DNA of 10,893 bases from an uncultured Bacilli bacterium (GCA_947627525.1 CANQWJ010000030.1:1-10893), one strand, 5' to 3'. Shown: positions 1 to 8,772, numbered from the stretch's first letter. Translations and numbers: made by a program. The notes: a model not told the origin generated them from the sequence alone.

Positions 1-31
1 TGACTTTCGTCATCCTTAACAATGCAATTCA

Positions 32-69
32 TTTATCAAATTTATTGTTTACCAACACTATTTGACAAA
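32..69 (-). other. Hairpin downstream of lysS
   Basis: In the lysS transcript, TTTGTCAAAT (positions 69-60) can pair with ATTTGATAAA (positions 41-32), giving 10 pairs with one G-U. A smaller inner TGTT/AACA stem (57-54 with 49-46) closes a GGTA loop. It starts nine bases after the lysS stop codon. There is no U-run after the stem, so it is not a standard intrinsic terminator. It may stabilise the mRNA 3' end or be a weak or Rho-dependent end. Bases 1-31 hold nothing I can assign. Confidence 0.4.
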
Positions 70-78
70 GAACCCTTA

Positions 79-2260
<2,182 letters not shown>

Positions 2261-2261
<1 letters not shown>

Positions 2262-3247
2262 TATAATTCCTCCATTAATTCTTTTTTATATTCATTTAAT
2301 ATAAAAATTATATCATTTATTGAAGTAGTTAGATATATTTTATTTTTTATTTCACTAGAATTTTTTAAACCTTTTAAATACCAAGCTACATGATTACGCA
2401 TTTCTAAGCATACTATTTTTTCAGTTTTAAATTTTAAAAGGTAGTTCATATGTTTAAGACACATATCTATTTTTTCAAGAGGTGTTGGCTTATCAATAAT
2501 TATTCCTTTTTCTAAAAATGTTTTAATCTCTTTGAAAATCCAAGGATTTCCTAATGCTGCACGTCCTATCATAATGGCATCTACTCCTGTTTCTAAAAAC
2601 ATCTTTTGAGCACTTTCGACATCAATGACATCGCCATTACCAATAACGGGAATTGAAACACTATCTTTTACTTCTTTAATTATCTTCCAATCAGCTTTAC
2701 CGCTATACCCCTGGCTTCTTGTTCTTCCATGAACACAAATAGCGCTAGCACCATTTTCTTCACATACCTTAGCAACTTCAACAGCATTAATACTATTTTG
2801 ATCCCACCCACTGCGAATCTTTACCGTAACAGGACAACTCACAGAACTCACTACTTTCTTAACAATTTCACCAATTTTTTTAGGATTTTTCAATAGAGCC
2901 GAACCTGCTTGTGATCTTAGTGCCACCTTAGGAACAGGACATCCCATATTTATATCAATAAAAACATTAGGATATAAATTACTAACTATTTTAGCAGCAT
3001 TTGCTAGTGTTTCTGGATTAGAACCAAACAATTGAACAGCAACAGGAATATTAAGAGTGTCTAATCCTTTAAGCATTTCTAACGTCTTTTTATTATTACG
3101 AACAATTGCTTCGGCACTTATCAATTCAGTAACCGCATAACCAATTCCCATTTCTTCACAAATCTTCATATAAGCTGGATTGGATATACCAGCCATAGGT
3201 GCTAAAACTAATCTATTTTTTATTTCAATATTACCGATTTTCCACAT
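2261..3247 (-). CDS. dus: tRNA-dihydrouridine synthase (DusB-like)
   Basis: An FMN- and NADPH-dependent enzyme that reduces uridines in the tRNA D-loop to dihydrouridine. From the chosen ATG it is 328 residues, normal for the family. The N-terminal TIM-barrel signature LAPMAGISNPAYM is at about 15-27. The catalytic Cys103 lies in NMGCPVPK. KIRSGWD (about 143-149) and HGRTRSQGYSGKADW (about 173-187) are the substrate and flavin contacts. GNGDV (about 203-207) and MIGRAALGNPWIF (226-238) bind the FMN phosphate. The C-terminal helical tRNA-binding domain follows. An in-frame GTG nine bases upstream (3256) lies inside the Shine-Dalgarno AGGTGAT, so the ATG at 3247 is preferred. It is first in a unit with the RDD gene and lysS. 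The subfamily (DusB versus others) is inferred from context next to lysS. Confidence 0.95.
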
Positions 3248-3251
3248 TGAA

Positions 3252-3258
3252 ATCACCT
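3252..3258 (-). promoter_or_regulatory. Ribosome binding site of dus
   Basis: AGGTGAT matches the 16S anti-Shine-Dalgarno complement (AGGAGGTGATC) and ends four bases before the ATG at 3247. It decides the start, because the alternative in-frame GTG at 3256-3254 is part of this site. The predicted transcription start falls at about its first base. Confidence 0.7.
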
Positions 3259-3264
3259 AGGCAT

Positions 3265-3293
3265 ATTATAGCATTAACTAATACTTTATACAA
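3265..3293 (-). promoter_or_regulatory. Sigma-A promoter of dus-rdd-lysS
   Basis: The -35 box is TTGTAT (3293-3288), followed by a 17-base spacer and a perfect -10 TATAAT (3270-3265). The -10 is preceded by TGC, which makes it an extended -10. Transcription would start at about 3258, leaving a leader of only about 11 bases. It lies between the lipoprotein terminator and dus, which supports dus-rdd-lysS as a separate unit. Confidence 0.8.
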
Positions 3294-3315
3294 AGAATTT
3301 AATTCATATTATTTT

Positions 3316-3346
3316 TTCAAAATAAAAGAGAGATTATTTCTCTCTA
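3316..3346 (-). terminator. Intrinsic terminator after the lipoprotein gene
   Basis: The transcript contains AGAGAGA (3345-3339), a five-base loop and TCTCTCT (3333-3327), a perfect 7-bp stem followed by TTTATTTT. The stem starts inside the lipoprotein TAG stop. The stem is AU/GC mixed and the U-tract is interrupted once, so it is of moderate strength. It separates the lipoprotein from dus. Confidence 0.7.
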
Positions 3347-3772
3347 TTTGCATTTGTATCCGTCTTTTTCCATATCTTCTTTTATTTCGCTAATAGAACT
3401 TGCTGAATCAAAATCTAAATCAAGCCCATCTTCATCTTTTACTTTAGCGAAATCAATATCTAGTTTTAAAGTAATGCTGTTATCTGTCTTTTTAGTATCA
3501 ACTTTTACACCATCTTGTTCTTGATCTTTAAAACCTGATTCTAAAATACTATACATTGTATCAACGCCACTTTTAGTACTATCATCAAATTTTATATCCA
3601 TTTTCATTGTTGCTGATGAAGGTTTGTCTTTTTTAAACTTTACTATCATAGTTTGTTCATTAGTCATACCTGACTCCGTTTCTGATTTAGTACAAGTTAA
3701 TGTTTTAGTACCACATCCTGCTAATGTAAAAGATAGTCCTAACAAGCACAATAGACAAAAGATTTTTTTCAT
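3344..3772 (-). CDS. Small secreted lipoprotein of unknown function
   Basis: A 142-residue predicted lipoprotein. Residues 1-19 form a type II signal peptide (MKKI, hydrophobic core, lipobox LAGC), with Cys20 as the lipidation site. The mature part is rich in Lys, Asp, Ser and Thr and looks like alternating beta strands (TMIVKFKK, ATMKMDIKF, SITLKLDIDF) with an acidic stretch near the end. Cys27 and Cys141 lie near the two ends and could form a disulfide. It resembles small DUF1307/YehR-like lipoproteins of low-GC Gram-positives in layout, but I do not recognise a definite family. A clear AAAGGAGTGAT site precedes the ATG. It sits alone between the ftsH terminator and its own terminator, where Bacillus carries coaX, hslO and cysK. 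The lipoprotein call is firm; the function is unknown. Confidence 0.85.
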   Translation of the reverse strand: MKKIFCLLCLLGLSFTLAGCGTKTLTCTKSETESGMTNEQTMIVKFKKDKPSSATMKMDIKFDDSTKSGVDTMYSILESGFKDQEQDGVKVDTKKTDNSITLKLDIDFAKVKDEDGLDLDFDSASSISEIKEDMEKDGYKCK

Positions 3773-3791
3773 TTTATCACTCCTTTATTTT

Positions 3792-3820
3792 ATAATAACG
3801 TAATTAATAATTTTTAGCAA
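3792..3820 (-). promoter_or_regulatory. Candidate promoter of the lipoprotein gene
   Basis: TTGCTA (3820-3815), a 17-base spacer and TATTAT (3797-3792) fit a sigma-A promoter with 4/6 and 5/6 matches. It lies immediately after the ftsH terminator and would give a leader of about 15 bases carrying the AAAGGAG site. The surrounding AT-richness makes chance matches likely, so this is a moderate call. Confidence 0.5.
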
Positions 3821-3828
3821 TCTTTTTC

Positions 3829-3857
3829 AAAAAAAGAAGATACTATTTAGCATCTTC
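3829..3857 (-). terminator. Intrinsic terminator at the end of ftsH
   Basis: The transcript contains GAAGATGCT (3857-3849), loop AAAT and AGTATCTTC (3844-3836), a 9-bp stem with one G-U, followed by seven U (3835-3829). The stem begins in the last ftsH codons and the TAG stop (3845-3843) runs from the loop into the stem. It should end the divIC-tilS-ftsH transcript. Confidence 0.85.
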
Positions 3858-5840
3858 ATCTTCTTCATTATCTTCTTTATCTAAATTGTCCAAAGCATCA
3901 ATAAGTTCTTCTTTAGTCATCTTACTACAACCTTTGATACCAGCTTCTTTAGCTCTTGTCTTCAATTCAGAAATATTGAAGTCATTTAAACTTTCAACTT
4001 CAGGCATATGACCATTTTCAACTAAGTAATCGATTTGTTCTTTAGTTAAAGTCTCGTATTCTAATAATGTTTCGGCAATTAGTTTAACTAAGTCCTTTTC
4101 TTTAGTTAGAATTTCTTTAGCTTTCTTATAGCACTCATCCATTATCTTACGCATTTCAAGGTCAATTTCATGAGCAATTTCATTAGAGAAGTTACGACTC
4201 TTGTTATAGTCTCTTCCTAAGAAGACTCCTCCTTCTTGTTGTTCTAATTGAACTGGTCCTAAATCACTCATACCATATTCAGTTACCATAGCACGAGCAA
4301 TCTTAGTAGCTTTTTCAAAGTCGTTATGAGCACCTGTTGTAATTTCACCAAAGTTTATTTCTTCAGATACACGACCACCAAGTAAACCAGTAATTTGTTC
4401 TAGTAATTCTTTTTTAGTTGATGTATAACGTTCTTCTTTTGGAACCATCATGGCATATCCACCAGCATAACTTCTTGGAATAATCGTTACTTTTTGGACA
4501 TCATTAGCATCATCTAATTTTAGACCAAGGACAACGTGACCAGCTTCATGGAAAGCCACAAGTCTCTTTTCAGATTCAGTATATTTCTTACTCTTTTTAG
4601 CAGGACCCATTAGAACTCTATCAGTTGCTTCATCTATTTCAGCCATTGTAATACTCTCTTTATTACGTCTTACAGCAAGTAAGGCCGCTTCATTAAGTAA
4701 ATTTTCCAAATCAGCTCCACTAAATCCTGGTGTTCTCTTAGCAAGATTTTTTAAAGTAACACCTTCACCTAATACCTTATTACGAGCATGAACTTTTAAT
4801 ATTTCTTCACGAGCTTTAATATCAGGTAAATTAACAGTTACTTGTCGATCAAAACGTCCTGGTCTAAGCAAAGCTGGATCAAGAACATCGGCACGGTTTG
4901 TTGCGGCAATAATGATAATTCCTTCATTAGTTCCAAAACCATCCATTTCAGTAAGTAATTGGTTAAGAGTTTGTTCACGTTCATCATGTCCTCCACCTAA
5001 ACCAGTTCCTCTTTGACGTCCGACAGCATCAATTTCATCAATGAATATTAGACAAGGAGCATTTTGTTTTGCTTGTTTAAACATATCACGAACACGACTA
5101 GCACCAATACCTACGAATAATTCAACAAAGTCAGAACCACTAATGTAGTAGAAAGGAACATTAGCTTCTCCTGCGACAGCTTTCGCAAGTAAAGTTTTAC
5201 CAGTACCTGGAGGTCCAACTAATAGAACTCCTTTAGGAATTCTTGCTCCTAATTTTTGGAACTTTTTAGGATTCTTTAAGAAATCAATAAGTTCACTAAC
5301 TTCTTCTTTTTCTTCTTTTAATCCAGCAACATCTTTAAATGTTACGCCACTCTCACCATTACTCAATCTAGCTTTGCTACGACCAAAGTCCATTGATTTA
5401 GCATTAGTACTAACTTGACGGGAGAAGAACCATAAAGCAACTCCTACTAATAGAACAAGTGGTAATACATCTACTAAAATCATTAAAAGTGTACTAGATT
5501 CAGGATCAGAATTAGCGACTAATTTAAATCCTAAGTTACCTTCTTCATCAGTCTTTAAAATCTCTTTCATAACTTCATCAGAAAAAGGAACATTTAATCT
5601 AAAAGTCTCATTTTCTTTATATCCTTTTAATTTTCCTTCTAATAGATACACAACAGAACGCTCTTTTGGCGTAACTTCTAATTCTGTAATATTATTTTTA
5701 TTTAGTTGAACAACGAACTCATCATAAGTCATCTTATTTACTTTTTGATTCATGGAACTAAATATAAAGTAAACAACTATTACAAATACTATCAAAAATA
5801 TATAGGGCATTAACCCACGCTTAACACTTTTTTTATTCAT
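3843..5840 (-). CDS. ftsH: ATP-dependent zinc metalloprotease FtsH
   Basis: A membrane-anchored hexameric AAA+ protease that degrades misfolded membrane proteins and regulatory proteins. The 665 residues contain two N-terminal membrane helices (about 11-29 and 118-139) flanking an extracytoplasmic domain, then the AAA+ module: Walker A GPPGTGKT (209-216), pore loop FVGIG (242-246), Walker B LIFIDEID (264-271), and the second region of homology with arginine fingers Arg326 and Arg329. The M41 protease site is HEAGH (431-435), with Asp507 as probable third zinc ligand. After the protease domain, residues 621-650 (pattern [15 protein letters not shown], then [11 protein letters not shown]) resemble a Rho-N/SAP-like helical module and lead to a very acidic tail. 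Such a module is not a standard FtsH part. AAGGAGG lies just upstream of the ATG, 14 bases after tilS. It is the last gene of the divIC-tilS-ftsH unit, as in Bacilli but without hpt in between. Confidence 0.98.
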   Translation of the reverse strand: MNKKSVKRGLMPYIFLIVFVIVVYFIFSSMNQKVNKMTYDEFVVQLNKNNITELEVTPKERSVVYLLEGKLKGYKENETFRLNVPFSDEVMKEILKTDEEGNLGFKLVANSDPESSTLLMILVDVLPLVLLVGVALWFFSRQVSTNAKSMDFGRSKARLSNGESGVTFKDVAGLKEEKEEVSELIDFLKNPKKFQKLGARIPKGVLLVGPPGTGKTLLAKAVAGEANVPFYYISGSDFVELFVGIGASRVRDMFKQAKQNAPCLIFIDEIDAVGRQRGTGLGGGHDEREQTLNQLLTEMDGFGTNEGIIIIAATNRADVLDPALLRPGRFDRQVTVNLPDIKAREEILKVHARNKVLGEGVTLKNLAKRTPGFSGADLENLLNEAALLAVRRNKESITMAEIDEATDRVLMGPAKKSKKYTESEKRLVAFHEAGHVVLGLKLDDANDVQKVTIIPRSYAGGYAMMVPKEERYTSTKKELLEQITGLLGGRVSEEINFGEITTGAHNDFEKATKIARAMVTEYGMSDLGPVQLEQQEGGVFLGRDYNKSRNFSNEIAHEIDLEMRKIMDECYKKAKEILTKEKDLVKLIAETLLEYETLTKEQIDYLVENGHMPEVESLNDFNISELKTRAKEAGIKGCSKMTKEELIDALDNLDKEDNEEDEDAK

Positions 5841-5854
5841 AAAAGTCCTCCTTG

Positions 5855-7180
5855 TTAATCATATCTTAGTATTATATCATAAGTTTCATTTTTTTGTTTA
5901 GTAAATTTAGATTTTTTTATTCCTGGAATCCAAATGATTTTATCACAAGAATCAACAACGATTGGCCAGGTATCTCTTTCGAGCAATGGAACCTTCGCAT
6001 CAATGAAAATATCTTTAATACGGCGGCTACCATTTATCTTCTTCAACTGCATCTTATCACCATACTTACGCGTTCTAACATATAGGGGATAAACGATGTC
6101 ATCATTAGATATACGACAAATGTTATTATCGTTTTTATCACTCTCTAATATTTTAGTAATAGAGTGCCCATTAGGTAGTTCGACATAGTCTGATAATTCA
6201 ATTTCATAATTAACGGGTTCTTTTATACGATCAGATATCGTTATTTTATCATAGGCTTTGACAGCTTTTATATTGTGTGGCAAATAGACATAAGAATTAG
6301 CCTTTTTAGATTTAATGAGCATTTTTAAAAGTTTAACATGATTATCATTAATTATCATTAGATCATCTTTATATATATCTTCTAAAATACAGTAAATTAA
6401 TTTCTTTTGAATAAGGGGATCTAATTCCAAATACTTTGGTAAATCAATAGTTCGATCCTTATAGACTTTAGATATTGTGCGACTTATTTCTTTATTGATG
6501 TATTCGTCATACTCTAATAAGGTCGTACTATACTTCAAAAATTTCTCATGAACTTTAGGATCTTCACTCTTCAAAAAAGGAAGCAGAGTATGACGATAAC
6601 GATTTCGAGTATGGGTGTCTTTAAAGTTTGATTTATCAATTGCATAAGGAATATTGTTCTTTTCATCATATTCAATTATTTCGTCCTTAGTAACATATAT
6701 GAGAGGTCTTACTATTTTATAATTTCCCATATCAACAATTTTACTAAAACCACTATATCCTTTTAAAGTTGAACCTCTAACGATACGCATTATGACCGTT
6801 TCAATCAAGTCATCACCATGATGGGCTGTCAACAAATAATTAGCATTATATTTTCTCACTAAATCTTCAAAGAAATTATAACGGATATTACGTGCTTCAT
6901 TTTCAAAATTATCATCACCATATTGTTCAATGACCATTGATTCAAAAATAACATCTTTATCACGACAAAAAGACTCTAAGTCTTGTTTTTCCTTAGCGCT
7001 TTCTTCTCGTACATTATGATTGACATGAGCAACCACAATTGATATATTTATTTTCTTTTTTAATTTTAATAAGATGTCCATTAAGGCCATTGAATCTGGT
7101 CCATAAGAATTACCAATGACCAAGACATCACCATCTTTTAGTTTCAATTCTTTTTCTAAGAACTCTTTTACTTTATGCAT
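5855..7180 (-). CDS. tilS: tRNA(Ile)-lysidine synthetase TilS
   Basis: Converts C34 of the tRNA-Ile CAU anticodon to lysidine, using ATP and lysine, so that the tRNA reads AUA as Ile. AUA is used freely in this AT-rich window. From the ATG at 7180 it is 441 residues. The PP-loop appears as SYGPDS (25-30), where the canonical form is SGGxDS; the second position is Tyr. AHVNHN (51-56), TAHHGDDLIET (118-128), DKSN (about 182-185) and TRNRYRH (191-197) are typical. The C-terminal substrate-binding domain is at about 369-441. The reading frame is open upstream to an ATG at 7240, inside divIC. The start at 7180 is preferred because it has TGGAGAT upstream, follows the divIC stop by ten bases and places the PP-loop at the usual distance. 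The usual neighbour hpt is missing. Confidence 0.95.
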   Translation of the reverse strand: MHKVKEFLEKELKLKDGDVLVIGNSYGPDSMALMDILLKLKKKINISIVVAHVNHNVREESAKEKQDLESFCRDKDVIFESMVIEQYGDDNFENEARNIRYNFFEDLVRKYNANYLLTAHHGDDLIETVIMRIVRGSTLKGYSGFSKIVDMGNYKIVRPLIYVTKDEIIEYDEKNNIPYAIDKSNFKDTHTRNRYRHTLLPFLKSEDPKVHEKFLKYSTTLLEYDEYINKEISRTISKVYKDRTIDLPKYLELDPLIQKKLIYCILEDIYKDDLMIINDNHVKLLKMLIKSKKANSYVYLPHNIKAVKAYDKITISDRIKEPVNYEIELSDYVELPNGHSITKILESDKNDNNICRISNDDIVYPLYVRTRKYGDKMQLKKINGSRRIKDIFIDAKVPLLERDTWPIVVDSCDKIIWIPGIKKSKFTKQKNETYDIILRYD

Positions 7181-7185
7181 ATTAT

Positions 7186-7189
7186 CTCC
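7186..7189 (-). promoter_or_regulatory. Ribosome binding site deciding the tilS start
   Basis: GGAG lies five bases before the ATG at 7180, between the divIC stop (7191) and tilS. No comparable site precedes the upstream in-frame ATGs at 7240 and 7237, which lie inside divIC. Confidence 0.65.
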
Positions 7190-7190
7190 A

Positions 7191-7511
7191 TTATTCTTCA
7201 GAATCAGATTGTGGTAATCTAATGATATATTCACCATCACTAGAATAAAAATATTTTTCTTTTAAGTATCTTGCCACATATTCTGGATCTTTTAATTTTT
7301 CAACATCAATTGATAAAGACTCACCATCTTCTTTTAAAAGAACTAATTTTTCTTCTAACTCTTTCTTTTCTTTATATTTTTCATATATATTTAACCATAC
7401 TTTACTTAGTGATCCCAAAACAGCGGATATGACTACAATTGAAAGCACACCAAAAAGTAAAAACCTAAACGTAAATTGCTTTGGTTTCTTTTTTACAACT
7501 TTAACTGCCAT
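7191..7511 (-). CDS. divIC: DivIC/FtsB-like septum formation protein
   Basis: A small bitopic division protein that would join the FtsL/DivIC/DivIB complex at the septum. From the ATG at 7511 it has 106 residues: a basic cytoplasmic start (KKKPK), one membrane helix at about 13-36, a Glu/Lys-rich coiled coil at about 38-70, and the family's C-terminal signature DPEYVARYLKEKYFY followed by DGEYIIRLP (75-100). The frame is open upstream to a TTG at 7559, but that stretch overlaps the -10 promoter element. The ATG with GGGTGAT in front is therefore the better start. It is the first gene of the divIC-tilS-ftsH unit, the conserved Bacilli neighbourhood, and that context supports DivIC over a generic FtsB assignment. 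Confidence 0.88.
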   Translation of the reverse strand: MAVKVVKKKPKQFTFRFLLFGVLSIVVISAVLGSLSKVWLNIYEKYKEKKELEEKLVLLKEDGESLSIDVEKLKDPEYVARYLKEKYFYSSDGEYIIRLPQSDSEE

Positions 7512-7514
7512 TTC

Positions 7515-7521
7515 ATCACCC
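7515..7521 (-). promoter_or_regulatory. Ribosome binding site deciding the divIC start
   Basis: GGGTGAT pairs with the 5' part of the anti-Shine-Dalgarno (complement GGTGATC) and lies three bases before the ATG at 7511. It supports this start over the upstream TTG at 7559. Confidence 0.6.
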
Positions 7522-7536
7522 ACTTTTGTAACTCTA

Positions 7537-7545
7537 ATTATATCA
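7537..7545 (-). promoter_or_regulatory. Extended -10 promoter of divIC-tilS-ftsH
   Basis: TGATATAAT (7545-7537) is an extended -10 element with a perfect TATAAT. The hexamer at the proper -35 distance (about 7560-7565) is poor. A TTGACA at 7559-7554 is only 11 bases from the -10, too close to act as its -35. Transcription would begin near 7530, leaving a leader of about 19 bases. A weaker alternative, TTGCTG, 16 bases, CATAAT, lies further upstream at about 7582-7609. Confidence 0.7.
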
Positions 7546-7556
7546 CAGTTGACTGT
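7545..7556 (-). promoter_or_regulatory. Palindrome at the divIC promoter (possible operator)
   Basis: ACAGTCAACTGT is a 12-base inverted repeat (arms ACAGT/ACTGT) directly abutting the -10 element. It overlaps a second palindrome, TTGACAGTCAA (7559-7549). Its place in the promoter spacer would suit a repressor site, but no matching regulator is known from this window. Confidence 0.3.
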
Positions 7557-7625
7557 CAATTTGCACTTTAATGGTTTAATTATTATGTTTCTTTACACAA
7601 AAACAGCAATTAAAATGTAAAGTAT

Positions 7626-7659
7626 TAAAAATAATAAAAAAGATACTCAAAAGTATCTT
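7626..7659 (-). terminator. Intrinsic terminator of rpsF-ssb-rpsR
   Basis: The transcript contains AAGATACT (7659-7652), loop TTTG and AGTATCTT (7647-7640), a perfect 8-bp stem followed by TTTTATTATTTTT. The stem begins within the rpsR TAA stop. Confidence 0.85.
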
Positions 7660-7873
7660 ATTTTGAAAATGGTAATAAAGCAATATTTCTTGCTCTTTTA
7701 ACTTGTTTTGCTATATGTCTTTGATGTTTAGCACAAGCACCAGTAATTCTTCTTGGTAAAATCTTACCTCTTTCATTGACATATCTCTTTAAAGTTTCAA
7801 CATCTTTATAATCTATATCTTTACCAGTACACATATAACATACTTTTTTCTTTTTTCTAAAAAATTCTGCCAT
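7658..7873 (-). CDS. rpsR: 30S ribosomal protein S18
   Basis: The S18 subunit protein; it binds S6 in the platform of the 30S subunit. It has 71 residues. The signature [22 protein letters not shown] (split 21-34 and 35-42) and the C-terminal [10 protein letters not shown] are conserved. It carries Cys12-x2-Cys15 and Cys47-x2-His50, the arrangement of the zinc-binding (C+) S18 form, whereas B. subtilis RpsR as I recall it lacks these cysteines. The gene follows ssb after 17 bases with GGGAGG before the ATG, and is followed directly by a terminator. This is the classic rpsF-ssb-rpsR operon. Confidence 0.97.
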   Translation of the reverse strand: MAEFFRKKKKVCYMCTGKDIDYKDVETLKRYVNERGKILPRRITGACAKHQRHIAKQVKRARNIALLPFSK

Positions 7874-7890
7874 TATTAATCCTCCCTTTC

Positions 7891-8361
7891 TTAGAATGGT
7901 AACTCATCATCATTAATTTCGATACTTGCTCCAAAGTCGGCAAAAGGATCATTCTTTACTTCAGTAGTTGGCATTTGACTAGAGAAATCATTTGGTGTAA
8001 CGTCACCAAAGTCTCCAAAATTATCTTGACTACCACTATTACCACTTGATTTAGAATCTAAGAATTGAACATTGTCAGCAACAACTTCTGTCACATAACG
8101 TTTTTGTCCATCTTTTTCATAATTTCTTGTTTGAATTCTTCCATCAATGGCTACCTGGCTACCCTTTTTAATATAGTTTTTAACATTTTCAGCTTGTTTT
8201 CTCCAAACAATAATGTTAATAAAATCAGCTTCTCTTTCTCCGGCTTGATTAGTAAAATTCCTATTTACAGCAATACTAAACGTTGCAACAGGAACATTAG
8301 AGTCAGTGTATCTAAGTTCTGGATCACGAGTTAGTCTTCCTATTAAAAATACTTTATTCAT
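7891..8361 (-). CDS. ssb: Single-stranded DNA-binding protein
   Basis: A tetrameric OB-fold protein that coats single-stranded DNA in replication, repair and recombination. The 156 residues start with [19 protein letters not shown], the standard SSB N-terminus. The OB-fold covers about 1-105, with conserved Trp53 in the IIVWRK strand and [16 protein letters not shown] (67-82). A Gly/Ser/Asn/Asp-rich linker (104-148) leads to the acidic tip DDELPF, which recruits partner proteins. It lies between rpsF (17-base gap) and rpsR; AGAGGAA precedes the ATG. The presence between the two ribosomal genes marks it as the main housekeeping SSB. Confidence 0.98.
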   Translation of the reverse strand: MNKVFLIGRLTRDPELRYTDSNVPVATFSIAVNRNFTNQAGEREADFINIIVWRKQAENVKNYIKKGSQVAIDGRIQTRNYEKDGQKRYVTEVVADNVQFLDSKSSGNSGSQDNFGDFGDVTPNDFSSQMPTTEVKNDPFADFGASIEINDDELPF

Positions 8362-8378
8362 ACATTATTCCTCTTTTC

Positions 8379-8669
8379 TTAATCTTCATCTTTAACAACT
8401 AGATGACGAATGATATCTTCATTGATCAATGCTACACGATCAAATTCTTTAACTGCTTCATCGTTTTCGCTTTCAGCAATTATTAAGAAATAATATCCGT
8501 TTTTGTAGTTCTTAATAGTGTATGCTAATTCTCTTTGACCCATTTCTTTGTATTCAACAACTTTAGCACCTTTTCCTTCAACTAGTGCTTTCATAGATTC
8601 ACCAACTTGTTTGATGTTGGCTTCTTCTAAGTCAGGTCTTACGATAAACATCATTTCATATTTTAACAT
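8379..8669 (-). CDS. rpsF: 30S ribosomal protein S6
   Basis: A 30S platform protein that binds 16S rRNA together with S18. It has 96 residues with the S6 fold signatures: the first strand YEMMFIVRPDL (4-14), MGQRELAYTIKNYKNGYY (43-60) and the C-terminal EDIIRHLVVK (84-93). It is the first gene of the operon, with a strong AAAAGGAGGT site. Its leader can form hairpins and an anti-Shine-Dalgarno pairing, so translational autoregulation by the S6:S18 complex is plausible by analogy with other bacteria. Confidence 0.97.
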   Translation of the reverse strand: MLKYEMMFIVRPDLEEANIKQVGESMKALVEGKGAKVVEYKEMGQRELAYTIKNYKNGYYFLIIAESENDEAVKEFDRVALINEDIIRHLVVKDED

Positions 8670-8737
8670 TATCTTGCACCTCCTTTTGGACTTATGGCTT
8701 CATTAAATTAAATGAAGCAAGGAGTAATTTAATACTC
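8670..8737 (-). promoter_or_regulatory. rpsF leader with hairpins and anti-Shine-Dalgarno
   Basis: The predicted 5' leader has hairpin 1, GAGTA/TACTC (8737-8733 with 8726-8722), and hairpin 2, GCTTCATT/AATGAAGC (8718-8711 with 8704-8697), an 8-bp stem with a six-base loop. CTCCTT (8724-8719) can instead pair with AAGGAG of the ribosome binding site (8685-8680), enclosing hairpin 2. This CTCCTT overlaps the 3' arm of hairpin 1, so the two folds are mutually exclusive. S6:S18-binding leaders are known upstream of rpsF in many bacteria. I do not see their conserved CCG element here, so membership in that class is unproven. Confidence 0.5.
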
Positions 8738-8743
8738 GCAAGT

Positions 8744-8772
8744 AGTATAGCAAATTATATCATTTTTGTAAA
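8744..8772 (-). promoter_or_regulatory. Sigma-A promoter of rpsF-ssb-rpsR
   Basis: TTTACA (8772-8767), a 17-base spacer and TATACT (8749-8744), with TGC directly before the -10 (extended -10). Both hexamers match the consensus at 5/6. Transcription would start near 8737, at the foot of leader hairpin 1. The -35 box lies five bases after the stop of the preceding gene. Confidence 0.8.

Noticed and set aside
1..32. Possible start of a next minus-strand gene (ATG at 32-30, frame open to the left edge)
   Set aside because: Only ten codons are visible, no ribosome binding site precedes the ATG and it overlaps the hairpin; not enough to call.
3199..3393. Plus-strand frame of 64 codons across the 5' end of dus and the lipoprotein terminator
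   Set aside because: It overlaps a real gene, a promoter and a terminator, has no ribosome binding site and encodes no recognisable protein.
3774..3842. Possible long A/T-tract regulatory RNA between ftsH and the lipoprotein
   Set aside because: The stretch is fully explained by the terminator U-tract, a promoter and a ribosome binding site; no stable extra fold seen.
5894..6085. Plus-strand frame inside tilS
   Set aside because: Antisense shadow of a conserved gene; no start signals or domain.
7181..7240. Upstream ATG start giving a 461-residue TilS
   Set aside because: It lies inside divIC without a ribosome binding site, and the extra residues are not part of the TilS fold.
7512..7559. 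Upstream TTG start giving a 122-residue DivIC
   Set aside because: The extra codons overlap the -10 element and palindrome, and the ATG at 7511 has its own ribosome binding site.
7554..7559. TTGACA as the -35 box of divIC
   Set aside because: A perfect hexamer, but only 11 bases from the TATAAT; the extended -10 explains the promoter better.
7429..7620. Plus-strand frame across the divIC 5' end and promoter
   Set aside because: Covers the divIC promoter and start on the other strand; no supporting signals.
8065..8334. Plus-strand frame of 89 codons inside ssb
   Set aside because: Shadow of the SSB OB-fold coding region; low-complexity Ile/Phe/Asn product and no ribosome binding site.
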